Below the pieces are notes generated by a model that did not search any database, was not told where the DNA came from, and was given only the letters and a program-made list of their open reading frames with translations. From positions 480,687 to 544,686 of the forward strand of contig VCAZ01000207.1 of the NCBI GenBank assembly GCA_005784505.1: a DNA stretch of 64,000 nt, given 5' to 3'. Positions within the stretch are counted from its first letter, which is position 1; each line of letters starts with the position of its first letter. Positions 36,301-48,078 of the stretch are shown here, one piece after another. This stretch comes from Bagarius yarrelli. Lineage: Eukaryota > Chordata > Actinopteri > Siluriformes > Sisoridae. The translations under genes were made by a program, and so were the position numbers.

Positions 36301-37159
36301 ATAAGTACACATATAAGTATAGAATGCAAAGTTGGAGGCCACCCTATGATTCCTGACTTTCGTTTCCTTGCCATTTACGTGGCCTCATTCCAAAGTTCAT
36401 TCCTATTATAAGATCAATCATTAATGAGCCAGTGATATCGATGGTGCAGTTGACCTTTATCACTGCTAAGGTCACCTTATTAAGCTGAACGTCATACCTC
36501 ATCTGCTACACGTTTTCCAGACGCTCCCAGTGAAACCCTAACACAACTCCATGGCTCAAAAAAAGACCTACATTTAGATAAAGTTTTTAAAGTTCACACT
36601 TCACACTTACTAGTTTACTGGGATTTGGGAGATGGACTTAGAGGCTTATTGTAATATTATTATAATATTAATTATCTACTGAGTAAAATGTCATATTAAA
36701 GGTAATTTAAGGTAATTGTAGATCATTTAATTTATAGTAATGTGGTTAAGGTGCAGCTACCAGCCTGCAAAACAAAGGGTTATTCTTCACATCTTTTACA
36801 ATAAACACATACAGCTTAGTTTTAAGATGAAAATTTCTATCATTTATATCATTTATATGAACAAAAACTATTGTTGTGTTAATTTAAACATTTAATAATG
36901 CAAAAACAACCCCAAGTTCGTGTTCAGTCTTAACAACACAATACTAATGTTTTAACTTAATAAGAGTTTAGAAATGAATATTTAGTGGTGCACCAAGATG
37001 AATTGGGGGCCCCAGGCAAAATTAATTAAAAGATGATTTTAATTCTAATATATCTTCGTTAGATAGATATATAATTATATAACATACAAAAAGTAGTTAA
37101 AAACAATATATTACAAAAATATACATAAATATTGTTTTTTTAAGAGTTCTTGTTCATTT

Positions 37160-37345
37160 TTACATTCAAGGCATTTATCTTATCCAGAGTGACTCACATT
37201 TACCTCCTTTATTCATCTAAGCAATTGGGGGTAAAGGGCCTTGCTCAGGGTTCCAACAGTGGAAAGTTAGTGGTGCTGGGAATTGAACCCTGATCATCCA
37301 ATTAGCAGACCAACAACTTAACCAATGAGCTACCACTTCGCTCAC
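37160..37345 (-). mobile_element. tRNA-derived SINE B copy
   Basis: Reads, on the plus strand, TTTACATTC...TATCCAGAGTGACT, GCAATTGGGGGTAAAGGGCC, TTGCTCAGGG and ATTGAACCCTGATC, ending GAGCTACCACTTC. On the minus strand the right end gives a tRNA-like B box (GGTTCAATTCC). Confidence 0.7.
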
Positions 37346-37519
37346 TTATTCTTCAAGAAAATATCAATTCTTATCTCTATGGCAGAAAATACAATTCTGT
37401 TGAATACAATTCTAAAAGATACAGAACAGTCTTCATATTTACAAGAATTAGTTTGTCACTTGATAAACACTACATAATGCTGCTAAGTCTAACCCGCGCC
37501 AACCTGTTCCCCACAAACT

Positions 37520-37840
37520 CTATTAGTAATTGTAATGTCAATGTCAATGTAAATGTCTTTATTTGTCATATAAATTTTACCGCTCAGTAAAAATTCTTTC
37601 TCCACATATCTCATCTTAGTAAGTTGGGTGTCAGAGCACAGGGTCAGCTATGATACAGCGCCCCTGGAGCAGGAAGGGTTAGGGGTCCTGCTCAGGAACC
37701 CTAGGAACCCAACAGTGGCTGGCTGGTGGTGGGGCTCAAGCCCAGGTTTTTCCTGGTCTTCAGATCAAAACCTTCTGTTTTTCCTGGTCTTCAGATCAAC
37801 AACTCAGCCACTCAACCATTTGAGCCACCACTGCCCCTGG
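37520..37840 (-). mobile_element. SINE-like element with internal duplication
   Basis: Related to SINE B in its last 150 bases (CTGCTCAGGAACCC, CCCAACAGTGGC, GAGCCACCACTGCCCC) but with a different 5' part (GTAATGTCAATGTCAATGTA). TTTTTCCTGGTCTTCAGATCAA is tandemly duplicated at 37745-37800. Confidence 0.55.
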
Positions 37841-39049
37841 ACTATTACCAACTATTATTATTACTGGACAATTAAAAAATATTTAAGCTGGAATTATCCT
37901 TAGGTCTTTTTCCTGTCTTCTTGTTTCTTTCCTGATTTTGGACAGATTAGTAATTAAATGATCAAATGCATGAATCAGCACTGTGCTAGTTTGAAAATGG
38001 TAACTGATGCATTAGAAAAAGCAAGCACATCCATCGTAACTGGTGGTGGTGCTGGTGGTGGGAGGTTAACTAGATCCATGTTAGATTAATAATGGCGTTT
38101 CTGATTGTTAGAATGTTCAGCCGTCTGTCTGCTTTGCCTGCTCATTTGCTGTCAGTTGAATGACCCTGTTTATTAAATCTTTCAGGAGTCTTGGGCCGGT
38201 CTTCACAAGTCTTCACAAGTCTTTCCCATTGACTTTATGCCGCATCTGTTGGAAACATTCATGCAACCTGGGTTTGTTTGATGGCTTTTAACCATTTACT
38301 TTCTTCTTGTTTACCTACCAAAGGTTTTCAGTGGTGTTCAGTCAGCAGAGATTAGACTAGGATTTTAATCTGGTGTTTCAACATGCACACATTCATTGAG
38401 CTGATTACTGGTATGGAGTAATGACCTGCTGAAAAATTGTCAAGGCAGGAAGAATCAAGACACTGTGGCTTGTAGGCATCTCCTGATCTCCATCTAACTA
38501 TTAGATAACTCAAACTTGAAAAATTAAAAACTGACTCATCAGAGAATATTTCCATATCCCAAAAAGACACATAGTCCAATTCGTATAGACTTCTTATTGA
38601 AACCTCACCTGCCTGTAGAAGACTGTTTAAACTGTCCTCGCCGTGGCTGTCAGTTGTCTTTTTTTAGGTCACTTGATGTTTTCCTAGTTTCTGCAGCTAA
38701 AACTGCCGTTTTTTCCAATCTTTTTTAAGAATGGAATCTACCGGACTCATACTACACCACTGGCAGTGAACCTACAATTAAACCCCTTATTTTTCTTACC
38801 CTAACCCGATCATAACTGTTTTTACCATCCCGATGGTTCTATTGCAAGAGGGTAGTAAAAAAAGTCTATATACTTTAGATTTATAATACTTTTACTGATT
38901 AAAATGCATTTTAAACTACAATATGCAATTATAGTTTATCAGACAAGAGACTTCATCCTTTAAAATAATAAACTATTGAAATAGTTAAATTAGTAAAGTC
39001 TGAATCTGTTCAAATGACATTCGCGCATCATAAACATTTTTCTATAAAC

Positions 39050-39055
39050 TTTATT
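39050..39055 (-). terminator. itm2c candidate poly(A) signal
   Basis: TTTATT on the plus strand (AATAAA in gene sense), about 720 bases after the stop codon, which would give a 3' UTR of ordinary length. Confidence 0.5.
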
Positions 39056-39771
39056 CACAAATAGGTCACAAAAAAAGACAAAAAAACCCACACATACAAG
39101 TTTACAAATGTCCAATGTTATGAAATCCAAGATGAGAAAACGCTATTGCTTAAGTTACTTTGGGGAAAAAAAAAATTAAAACAAGATCTTCATTAAATAA
39201 CAAGGAATTAACTCATACGTTTCTAAAATGAGGTATACTTTTTGGCACAGATTTCTTCATCTGGATTTCTTATTTAACACCGGAAAATAAGGAGTGAACA
39301 GGCTAAAGACAAAAACCCTTTCCAACTAACAGACAGAGAAAATGAAGTCAGTGCATAGTGCATGCCACAGTCTCACACTAAGACAAAGTCAATATTGAAT
39401 TATTTCTACATGCTGAAATTTCTCCTCCATCACTCCCATTACTCCCACCCAAAATATTAAAAGGGGGAAAAATATGCATTTATGTAAATACCAATATATT
39501 CACAGATAAACATGTTTAACCAGGACAACAAAACCAGCCACCAAACCTAACGCTAATGGAGCTATTACTAAACCTGGAACTTTAGGATTCTGAACAAACA
39601 AATTAGAGTCGAATTTGTCAAAAACTGACTAAATGTGGGAAAATAAAAGACATGATGCCTTTCACAGTATGTACAAAGTAGATGTGCTATAAAGTGCAAT
39701 AAAAGCTAAACGCAGAGGAACAGGTTTTGGGATCTGCTCAGTTGAGTCGGGAAGATGCCAAGGCGTCTGTT

Positions 39772-42700
39772 TTAAGCTCGGTCACAGATCATCGTCTCCA
39801 TCACGAACGTGTTCTCGAAGTGACGGATGCTGTGACACTTTCTGGTCTCTCGCTTGTCGATGCCTAGACCAAATGCACAAAATCAGGAGTTAAAGGCCTG
39901 CAGAGATTACAACTAACAAATACATAAGCTTTTGTTTATGTAGAACTAGAATATAAAAACTGCTTATAAATGATGGGTGAAGACAAGTTGTTAAAAAAAA
40001 TAAACTGAATCAGCTGCAAAAATGAAAATTTTGTATAAGTATTAAGACTGAATTGGTGAAAACCTATAATTACAATCTTGGAGTTCTAATAACACTCGTT
40101 GGCTTATTTTAGACAAAAAGTATATATTTAGTACTAATGCTGTCTAGCCAAACGCGTCATTCTGTCAACTCGACAATCTGTGAAAAGAAGGAGAATCCCT
40201 ATAAGCCAAACTCCTCCACACGATCCACTGCATCATTTCCTCCTTTCGTGCAGTACCCTACTTGGAGCTGGTTGGCGTATTCTCGGCTGGTGAATCATCC
40301 ACACATCCATTAATCACACAGCGGATCACGGTATTAGTGCATCCCACACACACGCACATGAGAACTACGTAGCATCTGCCTACACTATTACCAGCTCCAG
40401 GTTTCCTCCACTGCCACTGCAGCGGAGGCAGACTATCTGTGACGTACAAGTTTTCAGGCCTACACAATAATATGACTTAGGAATAATTAGCTTGAATTTC
40501 TTTTATGGTATTTAAATAGTAAAGCACCATCATGTTCATATGTCTCATATACATAATGGTGGCTTTTTAAAAACATTATTCTGTGTTAAATTATGCCATG
40601 AAAGATGTATCTGATAACAGCTGAATAACTGTTTACAGAATGTTGGCGAAAACTAGTGACAGATAAGAAACTGGACTCACGTCTGCGAGAGTTACGGCGT
40701 TTTAGCCGGAAAGTCTCTTTGCCATAACACAGGCGATGAATAAAGGGGCCGAGCTGACGCATGTTCTTTATCCGGCCTGTCACCATCATTTCCTCCTGAA
40801 CCATGTAGGTCTGTGGCAGGTACATCCCCCTCTGCACCACACACACACAGAGAGACACACACACAGAGAGACACACACACAGAGAGACAGAGCAATTAAT
40901 CATTACAGAGAAGGATGAACTGCTGGGATTCCAGCAATAGAACTGCGTTTTTACTCATACGACACTTATACAATTAGAATGGCCTAAAAGACTGACCCAC
41001 ATAGTTAAACCTAGAATATGACCTCAAATTTCTGTTCAGTTGCTACAGCAACAAACTTTTCATAGGCCATAGAGAATATAAAATTCATAAGCCATAAGGA
41101 ATATAAAACAGCACCTAACAGAAGGTGAGACTCGTGCATTTTACCTTGACATTAATAAGAAGCTCCCACAGGTTCCTTGGAGGCATGACGATGGTGGTGT
41201 TGAGCTCGACAACGTAGCACTTATCCAGTGCAATATCATGATAGGCTGTGAGGCCCTGCATTAAAAAGGAAGCCACTAATGAACAACTAAGCGAAAGTAC
41301 TTACTATTACAGTCCTTTAATCAGAGCAGTGTGTGTGTTGTTTATTTCAGAGAGTGTAAAGTGTTTTGATTGAGAGGCTACACACAAAGGCTTCTGGGGA
41401 TTAGACCATTTCCAAACAGGGTGCAGGACAAACAGTGAAACCATTCTATTCATACCCGGTGGAAATCGTGGATGATGTCAGCAGGATCGCTTCCTCCAAA
41501 GTTGGGCACAGGAACGTTGATCTGCTCGTAGTTTTCCTCCAAGTGGATGCCAACACTCTCTTGCAGCTCCTGTCTCCCTAGCAACGGTGCATACAGCGAA
41601 TCTTCATACATCACACGACAGTGGAACAGACTGTCCTCAGGGATCTGTGTGGAGAACACATTTTTGAACATTTCTCGAATAAGAACTGTACGAAAGACGA
41701 ATAAAAGACACAGCTAATATATGATAAAAGCGAGTAGAAAATTAAAGAAGATGGCTGACAGGGTATATTACTCAAACACAGACTTTGGCCCAGATTTTGC
41801 TTTATGCTTTACTCATGTCTTACCTGAGGGGTAAAGTAATGTCGATACACACAGACTGACACGATGATCAGGCCAGATACGAAGATCACTAAGCCAGGGA
41901 TCAAACACCAGAGGCCGCTTATTAAGGACCTCTTCTTAGGCCTGAGAGGGAGGACCAACTCATCCGGCTGGAAGAAAAATACGTAATTTGGACTATTATG
42001 CAAGCTGAGCAAGAATATTCTAATTCCAAGTAGTGTAATTGTTTAAAGACCAGCAAAGCAGTTTCTTATCCACTTTAGCTCATGCTTATAATTCTGCAAT
42101 CATGAGACCACGAGAACAAATCCAGAGAAAGAGAGGGAGAGAGAAAGAGAGGGGGGGGGAGGGGAGAGAGAGGGAGAGAGAGGGAGGAGAGGAGAGAAAG
42201 AGATCTCTAGTAGCACATCTTCTCTGTCTCTTTTTGCAATTTCTCTTTGTGAATGCCAAGGAATTAGTCACGTCACATCTCAAGGAGTCAGAAGGTGCGA
42301 ACGCCTCCAGTCTCTCAGACAGGCCTGCCAAGTACGCCATTCTGGCTTCATCCTACGCTGACTGTACTCATCATGGCAATGCTATAGCAAATCCACCAGA
42401 CCTGCTGACGAAGCTGCTTTAACAACATCCTCATACTGTACTTCACCCTTCCTATATGTAGAAGTTTCAGCACAGAAGATCAAAAGGAAGTTTGGGCTTT
42501 TGTGTCATTTATTTAAAAATGATGTGACAAATTTGTTTATGTTCTCTAGAAAGGACCAATTATAAAATAAAACTAAACATTTTTATTGGCATCCAGTTTT
42601 TAGGTTTCTGCATTTGGAGAAGAACCAAGACAGAAATGACAGTAAATAAATAATAAGATATTTTTCATCTGAATGACATGTTGGTTTTTTCCCCTCAGAT

Positions 42701-43543
42701 ATTAAGGTGCCTAGAATAAAACTAACCCATAAACTAAAAAAAGTCGCAGAACATCATCCGGAATGACGTCAAAACTATGACCGTCTATGAGCCCAGATGA
42801 GACGGGCTGTGATTGGGGAATTTCGAGGAAAGATAAAGTCGGAAAATCAGCTAACTGGACCTAATAAACCATTAAATAAATAATAATCGCTAAATTAGTG
42901 ACTCGCAAACGCATTAAATTGGACAAACTTACATAGTAAAGTGCATGTCGGAATATACCAGCACACCGTTTCATAGAGACTCCTGGGGTTAATTAAGACT
43001 TAATTAAGTCCAAATGATCCGAATAACGGTTTAAGCGCTGGTTGGATTTTAAACTAAGCGGTAAAAGAAATGTCAGGGTTTTTGCCCCTAGAACCCCCCG
43101 ACATGCAGTAGAACAGTGTGTTCTGGATCACTGTGTCCACATTTATTCATCCTCCCTGCAGGGCAGGTGCAACTCACTGCCCGGGAAACACCTGCATTTC
43201 TCTCATTCTCTTATAACACTGATATTTATTCATCTATAATTAATATTATAATTAATACTGTAATTGTTAACTTAATAATCCGCATTCTTATCAAAACGGA
43301 TGTTTAGTAAGCAATTACATAAAAACGGATTTTATTAAATACATAAATTAGTTGACAATTATATTACAACCATTATAATATGCAGGTAAGATACTATAAA
43401 TACTTATATATTCATTAAATGTGGATTTTAATTAAAGAGAATAAACTCACCTGAGAGTAAGACAGGATAATTTCCTCTTTTCTTTCATCCCTCTGTTTTT
43501 CAGGCTTCTGCGCCGACACGGGCTGAAATGATATTTTCACCAT
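39772..43543 (-). CDS. itm2c: Integral membrane protein 2C (BRICHOS family)
   Basis: Type II single-pass membrane protein of the BRI family, processed in the secretory pathway. Six coding exons: 43451-43543, 41824-41967, 41456-41644, 41145-41255, 40681-40831, 39772-39863. All junctions are in phase, giving 259 residues (human 267). Order: cytoplasmic MVKISFQPVSAQKPEK start; transmembrane helix at about 48-72 (SGLWCLIPGLVIFVSGLIIV); linker with ENYEQINVPVPNFGG; BRICHOS domain at about 130-227 with NTT glycosylation site at 161; furin-type site RIDKR at 230-234; released 25-residue peptide with two Cys (CHSIRHFENTFV...MIC). The N-terminus and peptide favour ITM2C over ITM2A/B, and so does adjacency to gpr55. 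The family acts as an inhibitor of amyloid precursor protein processing. Confidence 0.95.
40258..40460 (-). other. Exon-like ORF in last itm2c intron
   Basis: About 200 bases, GC-richer than the intron around it, with an acceptor-like tgtgtag at its upstream side. One frame is open for 60+ codons, is Cys-rich and ends SPAENTPTSSK-stop. Joined to the itm2c exon 5 donor (phase 1) a different frame is used and gives 26 codons before a stop. Function unknown; it may be a cryptic or alternative terminal exon or chance. Confidence 0.3.
41968..43450. other. itm2c intron 1
   Basis: Contains a GA-rich low-complexity tract at 42118-42205. The open frame across it (42039-42422) is low complexity and not convincing as a gene. 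Confidence 0.6.
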
Positions 43544-43574
43544 TTTCCTCTTCCACTGGTGTGTGTTTTTGCGG

Positions 43575-43608
43575 ATCTGTGTGTGTGTGTGTGTGTGTGT
43601 GTGTGCTT
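43575..43608. repeat. (GT)n tract in itm2c 5' UTR
   Basis: About 14 GT units 35 bases upstream of the itm2c ATG, probably within the 5' UTR (CA repeats in the transcript). Confidence 0.85.
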
Positions 43609-43679
43609 GTGAGTGCTGAGAAGAGCCGTTGAAGAGTACCGCTGCGCTGCGATGCGCTTGATACAAGAGGCTGAACTGC

Positions 43680-43720
43680 GCGCGCACTTAAAGGGAATTC
43701 CCGACTTCCGGTTTGGTGCA
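43680..43720 (-). promoter_or_regulatory. Probable itm2c core promoter with ETS site
   Basis: GCGCGCGCAC followed by ACTTCCGG at 43703-43713, an ETS-type core, some 150 bases upstream of the start codon. There is no TATA box at the right spacing. Transcription start inferred. Confidence 0.4.
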
Positions 43721-44037
43721 AATTAAGAGTCGTCCAATCAACAGAGAGCATCTATAAATAACAACATTTATAAATATTAATTTACAGAAAGAGAGAAGAA
43801 ATCAGTGTGGGGCAGAAAAAATCAGACTAGTGTAGAGTTGAGTAACTATTGAAATAGTTTAACTTGATAAATAAGAGGAAACAGATTAAACACTACATTA
43901 TATAAAACACTCACAAAAGAATGAAATGACAATTGATATGAAACACCTGTCCATTGAAACAGTTTCTTCATCTGGGTTTGAGGATTTTCCCCCAAAAACC
44001 ATGAATTAAAATATTTTTTATAGTTATAGACTGACTG

Positions 44038-44400
44038 AAGAGAATGCTGGAAGTAGCAGAGCTGAAGATGTTGAGGTTTTCTTTGGGAGGGACGAGGTCG
44101 GACAGGATTAGGAACGAGTTCATCAGGGGGACGGCTCATGTTAGATGTTTTGGGGAGAAGGTCAAGGAGTCCAGACTGAGGTGGTTTGGACATGTCCAGA
44201 GGAGGGATAGTGAATATATTGGTAGGAGAATGTTAGAAATGAAGCTACCAGGCAGAAGGTAAAGAGGAAGAGCAGACAGGAGGTATAGGGATGTGATAAA
44301 CGAGGACATGAAGTTAGTGTGTGTGAGTGAAGTGGATGTAGAGAATAGGGTTAGGGGGAGACAGAGGATTCACTGTGGAGACCCCTTAAAGGAGAAGAGA
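44038..44400 (+). mobile_element. RTE-type LINE 3' end (ORF2 C-terminus)
   Basis: The 72-residue frame at 44044-44262 reads TRSDRIRNEF, RLRWFGHVQRRDSEYIGRRM and LEMKLPGRR, the typical C-terminus of RTE-clade reverse transcriptases. The RYRDVINEDMKLV...RIHCGDP continuation follows after a frame break. Strongly 5'-truncated. Confidence 0.75.
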
Positions 44401-44997
44401 CTAAAGAGAACGCATTCCTACTTGTTTTTATTTAATCAAAGAGCCGGTTGGTCTGTAGAGATTATTGGGTTTTAGGGGAAAAGAAGCTAAATATTATCAT
44501 AAATACAGAAAAAAATTAAATGTTCTCAAATAACGTTTCCCACATGTGCAGCCTCTGATTGTCTTTAGCCGGTCAATAGGAGGCGCTGCACCTTTACCCT
44601 CAAGACTATATATCGTTTCCATGTGTGTGCATCGGAAAAACAGGTGTTTATAGATCTGTAAAGTTTTAGAAAAGCGTGTGAATTAAAGTTGAGCTTTAAC
44701 TGATGTTTTTAATTCTCTTTGGGACGCACCGGTCAGCTGACTGCGGTGTAAGTCATGCCATTTGTTGTTTTCCCTCTAGTGGACTATATCAGTATTACAG
44801 TTTTCCTCAGATTGTTGTAATTGGCTTGACCATTTAAATGATTAGCTTAAATCCTTTATGCACAGTAACATAAAACACACAGTGAACTCACATTTATGAT
44901 TTATTGTAGATTAACTGGTTTCTTCAAGATTAACAAATTTTAATATCTAAATAATGATCAGCATCATCAGCGGCATCATCATCTGATATTGACAATC

Positions 44998-45208
44998 CTG
45001 CATTACATTTACATTTACAGCATTTGGCAGACATCCTTATCCAGAGCGACTAAATTTATCTTTTTTATACACCAATTGAGCATTTGGGGGTTGGGGGTTG
45101 GGGGCCTTGCTTGGGGGCCCAGCAGTGGCGGCTTGGTGGCGCTGGGAAGCGAGCCCCAATCTTCCAATTGGCAGTGCAGCACCTTAACCACTGCACTACC
45201 ACTTCCGT
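44998..45208 (-). mobile_element. tRNA-derived SINE B copy
   Basis: Best-preserved copy. It starts CATTTACATTTACAGCATTT, then GGCAGACATCCTTATCCAGA, GCCCAGCAGTGGCGGCTTGG and TTAACCACTGCACTACCAC. In the minus sense the tRNA-like head (GGTAGTGCAGTGGTTAAGG) carries an A-box-like block. Confidence 0.75.
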
Positions 45209-45924
45209 CCCTGTATTACTAGCTACAGTTAGTTATTTTTTATTTTTTGAGAACTTCCTGACTTCAGACTCCTCAGAATGTTTCCTTACATCCAACAGTG
45301 CATTTGTACATGATGTTAAAATGATAAAATGATCTATGAGCCATAAATGGAGTTACATCTGCTGCCAGACAGGATGTCAGTGAGGGATCCGGGAACTGCC
45401 TGGCATTTTGAGGCTGTATTTCTGTTTTATGTACTTGTGACTCAGTCTGTGCTTCTGTGGACGAAACCAACTGGAGACGAAACACTTATGAAACTGTTTC
45501 AAACCGTTACTAACCACAGCCTAAGACTGGTTTTTATTGGATAATCTCACAACCGCAAAAGACTTAAATCCCTCAAATAACCTCCTAAGAATCTTAATAC
45601 TGTTTACCTGTAATATTATAATACTATAAAAATCGGGAAATAAATAATGACACTTACAGTAGTGATTTTTAAGGATCAGTAAGTAGGAATAACGAATCCG
45701 GTGTGCTGTTATAGGCAAATATTTCCTTAATTATTTTAATATTATACTTTAGCAATTCTTTAACCATCTCATTTTTCCATATAATGTAGACTATAACTTA
45801 ATTTATAAAAAGCAATTTCAACACTAGCTTTTTTCCCTTCTTTGTGAAAAGACAGATAAAAATGAATAATTGAGGAGTATAATAAAAATATAATTAAAAA
45901 ACAGCTTGGAATGAGTTAATTCAT

Positions 45925-46159
45925 TTATTCATTCATTCATCTTCTATAGCCGCTTATTCTCTAATTCGGGGTCACAGGGATCTGCTGGAGTCTATCCCAG
46001 CCGTCTCTGAAAGAGTGTGAAAGACAGGAGGGGGGACAGCCTGGACAGGTCACCAGTCTATCACAGGGACACACACACACACACTCACTCTTATGGGTAA
46101 TTTAGAATCACCAATCAATCTAACATACATGTTTTTGGACTGTAGGAGGAAACCGGAGT

Positions 46160-46204
<45 letters not shown>

Positions 46205-46285
46205 TACTCCTGCAGGGGGAATCGAACCCAAGACCTTCTTACTGTGAGGAAACAGTGCTAAACACTAAACCACAGTGCCGCCCTC
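45925..46285 (-). mobile_element. tRNA-derived SINE A copy 1
   Basis: In minus sense it starts GGCGGCACTGTGGTTTAGTG (A-box-like), continues with GGGTTCGATTCCCCCTGCAG (B box) and the conserved body GTCCAAAAACATG, and ends in an ATGAATGAATGA tail. Two AC tracts interrupt it (46068-46084 and 46163-46200). Confidence 0.75.
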
Positions 46286-46544
46286 GAATAGGTTTATTAT
46301 TATAGACTCTGCAGTCAGAACTGTTACAGAAACTTTTACACTGCTGTGCTATAAACTGTTTATTGTAGAGCTTCTTCTTCTTCTTCTAATTATTATTAGT
46401 AGTAGTATTATTATTAGTATTAGTAGTTATATTATTGATGAAGTTGTAAGTTCTACTTTATTTTTACTGATTAAATCTGTGCTCACGGTTGACTCGGAGC
46501 TGCAGCGCATTTAAAAGGCTTTTAAGTTGAAATGCTCCTGAAAT

Positions 46545-46625
46545 GGCGGTGACTTCCGGTGTTTATTTTGAGCTTTTACGAGGAACGACGCACTCAGATT
46601 TGCATCAGACTTCCGGAAGTCAAAA
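46545..46625. promoter_or_regulatory. Cluster of ETS-type sites upstream of hes6
   Basis: GACTTCCGGTG at 46551 and the perfect palindrome ACTTCCGGAAGT at 46609-46620 lie within 70 bases, next to ATGGCGGTGA (YY1-like). This is a promoter-like combination about 1.2 kb upstream of the hes6 TATA box. No transcript can be assigned to it. Confidence 0.35.
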
Positions 46626-47807
46626 AATAACCTGACACATGGCGCGCTACTTATAAGGAATGATGATCATTTAGAAGCCGTCCTGACGTGTGTGTTGGGG
46701 TGGGAATCAACGATCCTTAATCATTCATTTCATCAGAAAAGTGTCGTTTTCAACATGCAGTACAAATCTAAAGTATCAGCTTATTAGTATATAATTATCA
46801 TCATTTATATGATGTGCTGGAGGAGGAAACGTTTAAGTGATTGTTATGATAGACAAAATAAACTCTATAAATAATTCTAATCTACAAAAACAATTCAATT
46901 CATTTTATTCTGTTATTAAACCAGGTGAAGTAAAATCCCCATCTGACTCCACCCGTTTAGGCAGATGACCTTGGCTTTCCACAGACTGTTGTGTGACTTC
47001 TGTTCTGTTGGGATAAAAAGATAGTTTGGATCCCCATCTGAGTTTCACCTGACCTACAACTCTGATTTATTAACGATTTCTCGAAAGATTAACCTGCAAA
47101 TGCACTGCTTGACAAACAAAATTACGTTCCAAACTACACAGACTTCTTTCTTGTGTCGTATATTTTGTAGATAAGAATTAAGAATTAAGATTCTTACATC
47201 AGAGCCTACATAAAAATAGGATGTCCTCGAAAGCTGCGGAACTGTGTTATAGAACACATCCACCGAGTGTACAGCAGGGGGCGACATTTTCACTCTTCCG
47301 TAATAAATAAACCTAATCTGAAAGCAAATGAATGCAAAATATTCAACTTATTTATTTAAACTTTTTAAAAATATTTTTTTTTATCGATCAATAGTTACTT
47401 GCAAGTAAACACAGTATTTTTTAAGATATTACTAAGCCTATTTTACGTTATTAAAACATAACATCACTGGTTATCAGTTATTATTATTATTATTATTATT
47501 GTTGTTGCTGTTGTCAATAGTTTTAATAACACATACATTTTTACATTCCGTTGTATTTGTATATAACATACCTGTACACACAAACATTAATGTTAATGTC
47601 TTTTTGTTTATTGTGTATTTTCTCCAAATATTTTATTGTACACACCCAAAACAATTTCCTCGTCTGTAAAACACATCCGTTAATAAAGTAGATTCGGATT
47701 CGGATTCATTTCTATTCTAGTGTCTTTCCTGGATCTGGGCTCTGTGTGGGACTGAACGCAGAGCTCGGTGGGTTGGTTGTGGGGTTTTTTTTTTTGGGTT
47801 TTTTTTT
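46626..47807. other. hes6 upstream region
   Basis: AT-rich, with a short TTA run near 47480-47500. No gene or repeat family recognised. Confidence 0.55.
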
Positions 47808-47815
47808 TATAAAGG
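47808..47815 (+). promoter_or_regulatory. hes6 TATA box
   Basis: TATAAAGG after two poly-T runs, placing the start near 47840 and giving a 5' UTR of about 240 bases. A GATTGG (inverted CCAAT) lies at 47837, so another start further downstream cannot be excluded. Confidence 0.6.
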
Positions 47816-48078
47816 CGAGACAAAGCCGCTGTATTTGATTGGCTGTGTGTTTCTGCGCGAGCTCGCCGTCAGTCCTTTACGCGCACTCTGCGCTCCATTC
47901 ACATGTAAATCACGCTCCATAAATGCACCCTTTCGTCGCCCACTTTGGCACAACACCCACCTCCGCTTGTTAGCACCGTGTGTAGACCTTTGTTTGAGAC
48001 TGCACCCGCCAACCATCTGCCCTCCATTCAGTAGTCCTAACGGCTGTGTCTGCCCCGGAGATCGGAAACACCGCAAAC

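Larger units (their letters stand above)
31972..39049. other. gpr55-itm2c intergenic spacer
   Basis: Convergent 3' ends flank about 7 kb of AT-rich sequence. Identified content is listed separately (family C copies, TG and TA microsatellites, SINE fragments). The stretch 37950-38790 has the texture of an old transposon copy but I could not classify it. No exon is seen. Confidence 0.6.

Noticed and set aside
37950..38790. Possible old transposon between gpr55 and itm2c
   Set aside because: Texture suggests a decayed transposase, but I could not find terminal repeats or a convincing motif, so it is not called as a feature.
42039..42422. 127-codon ORF in itm2c intron 1
   Set aside because: About a third is GA-tract Arg/Glu/Gly low complexity and the rest has no family features.
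43846..44193. 115-codon minus ORF upstream of itm2c
   Set aside because: Partly antisense to the RTE LINE tail; not gene-like.
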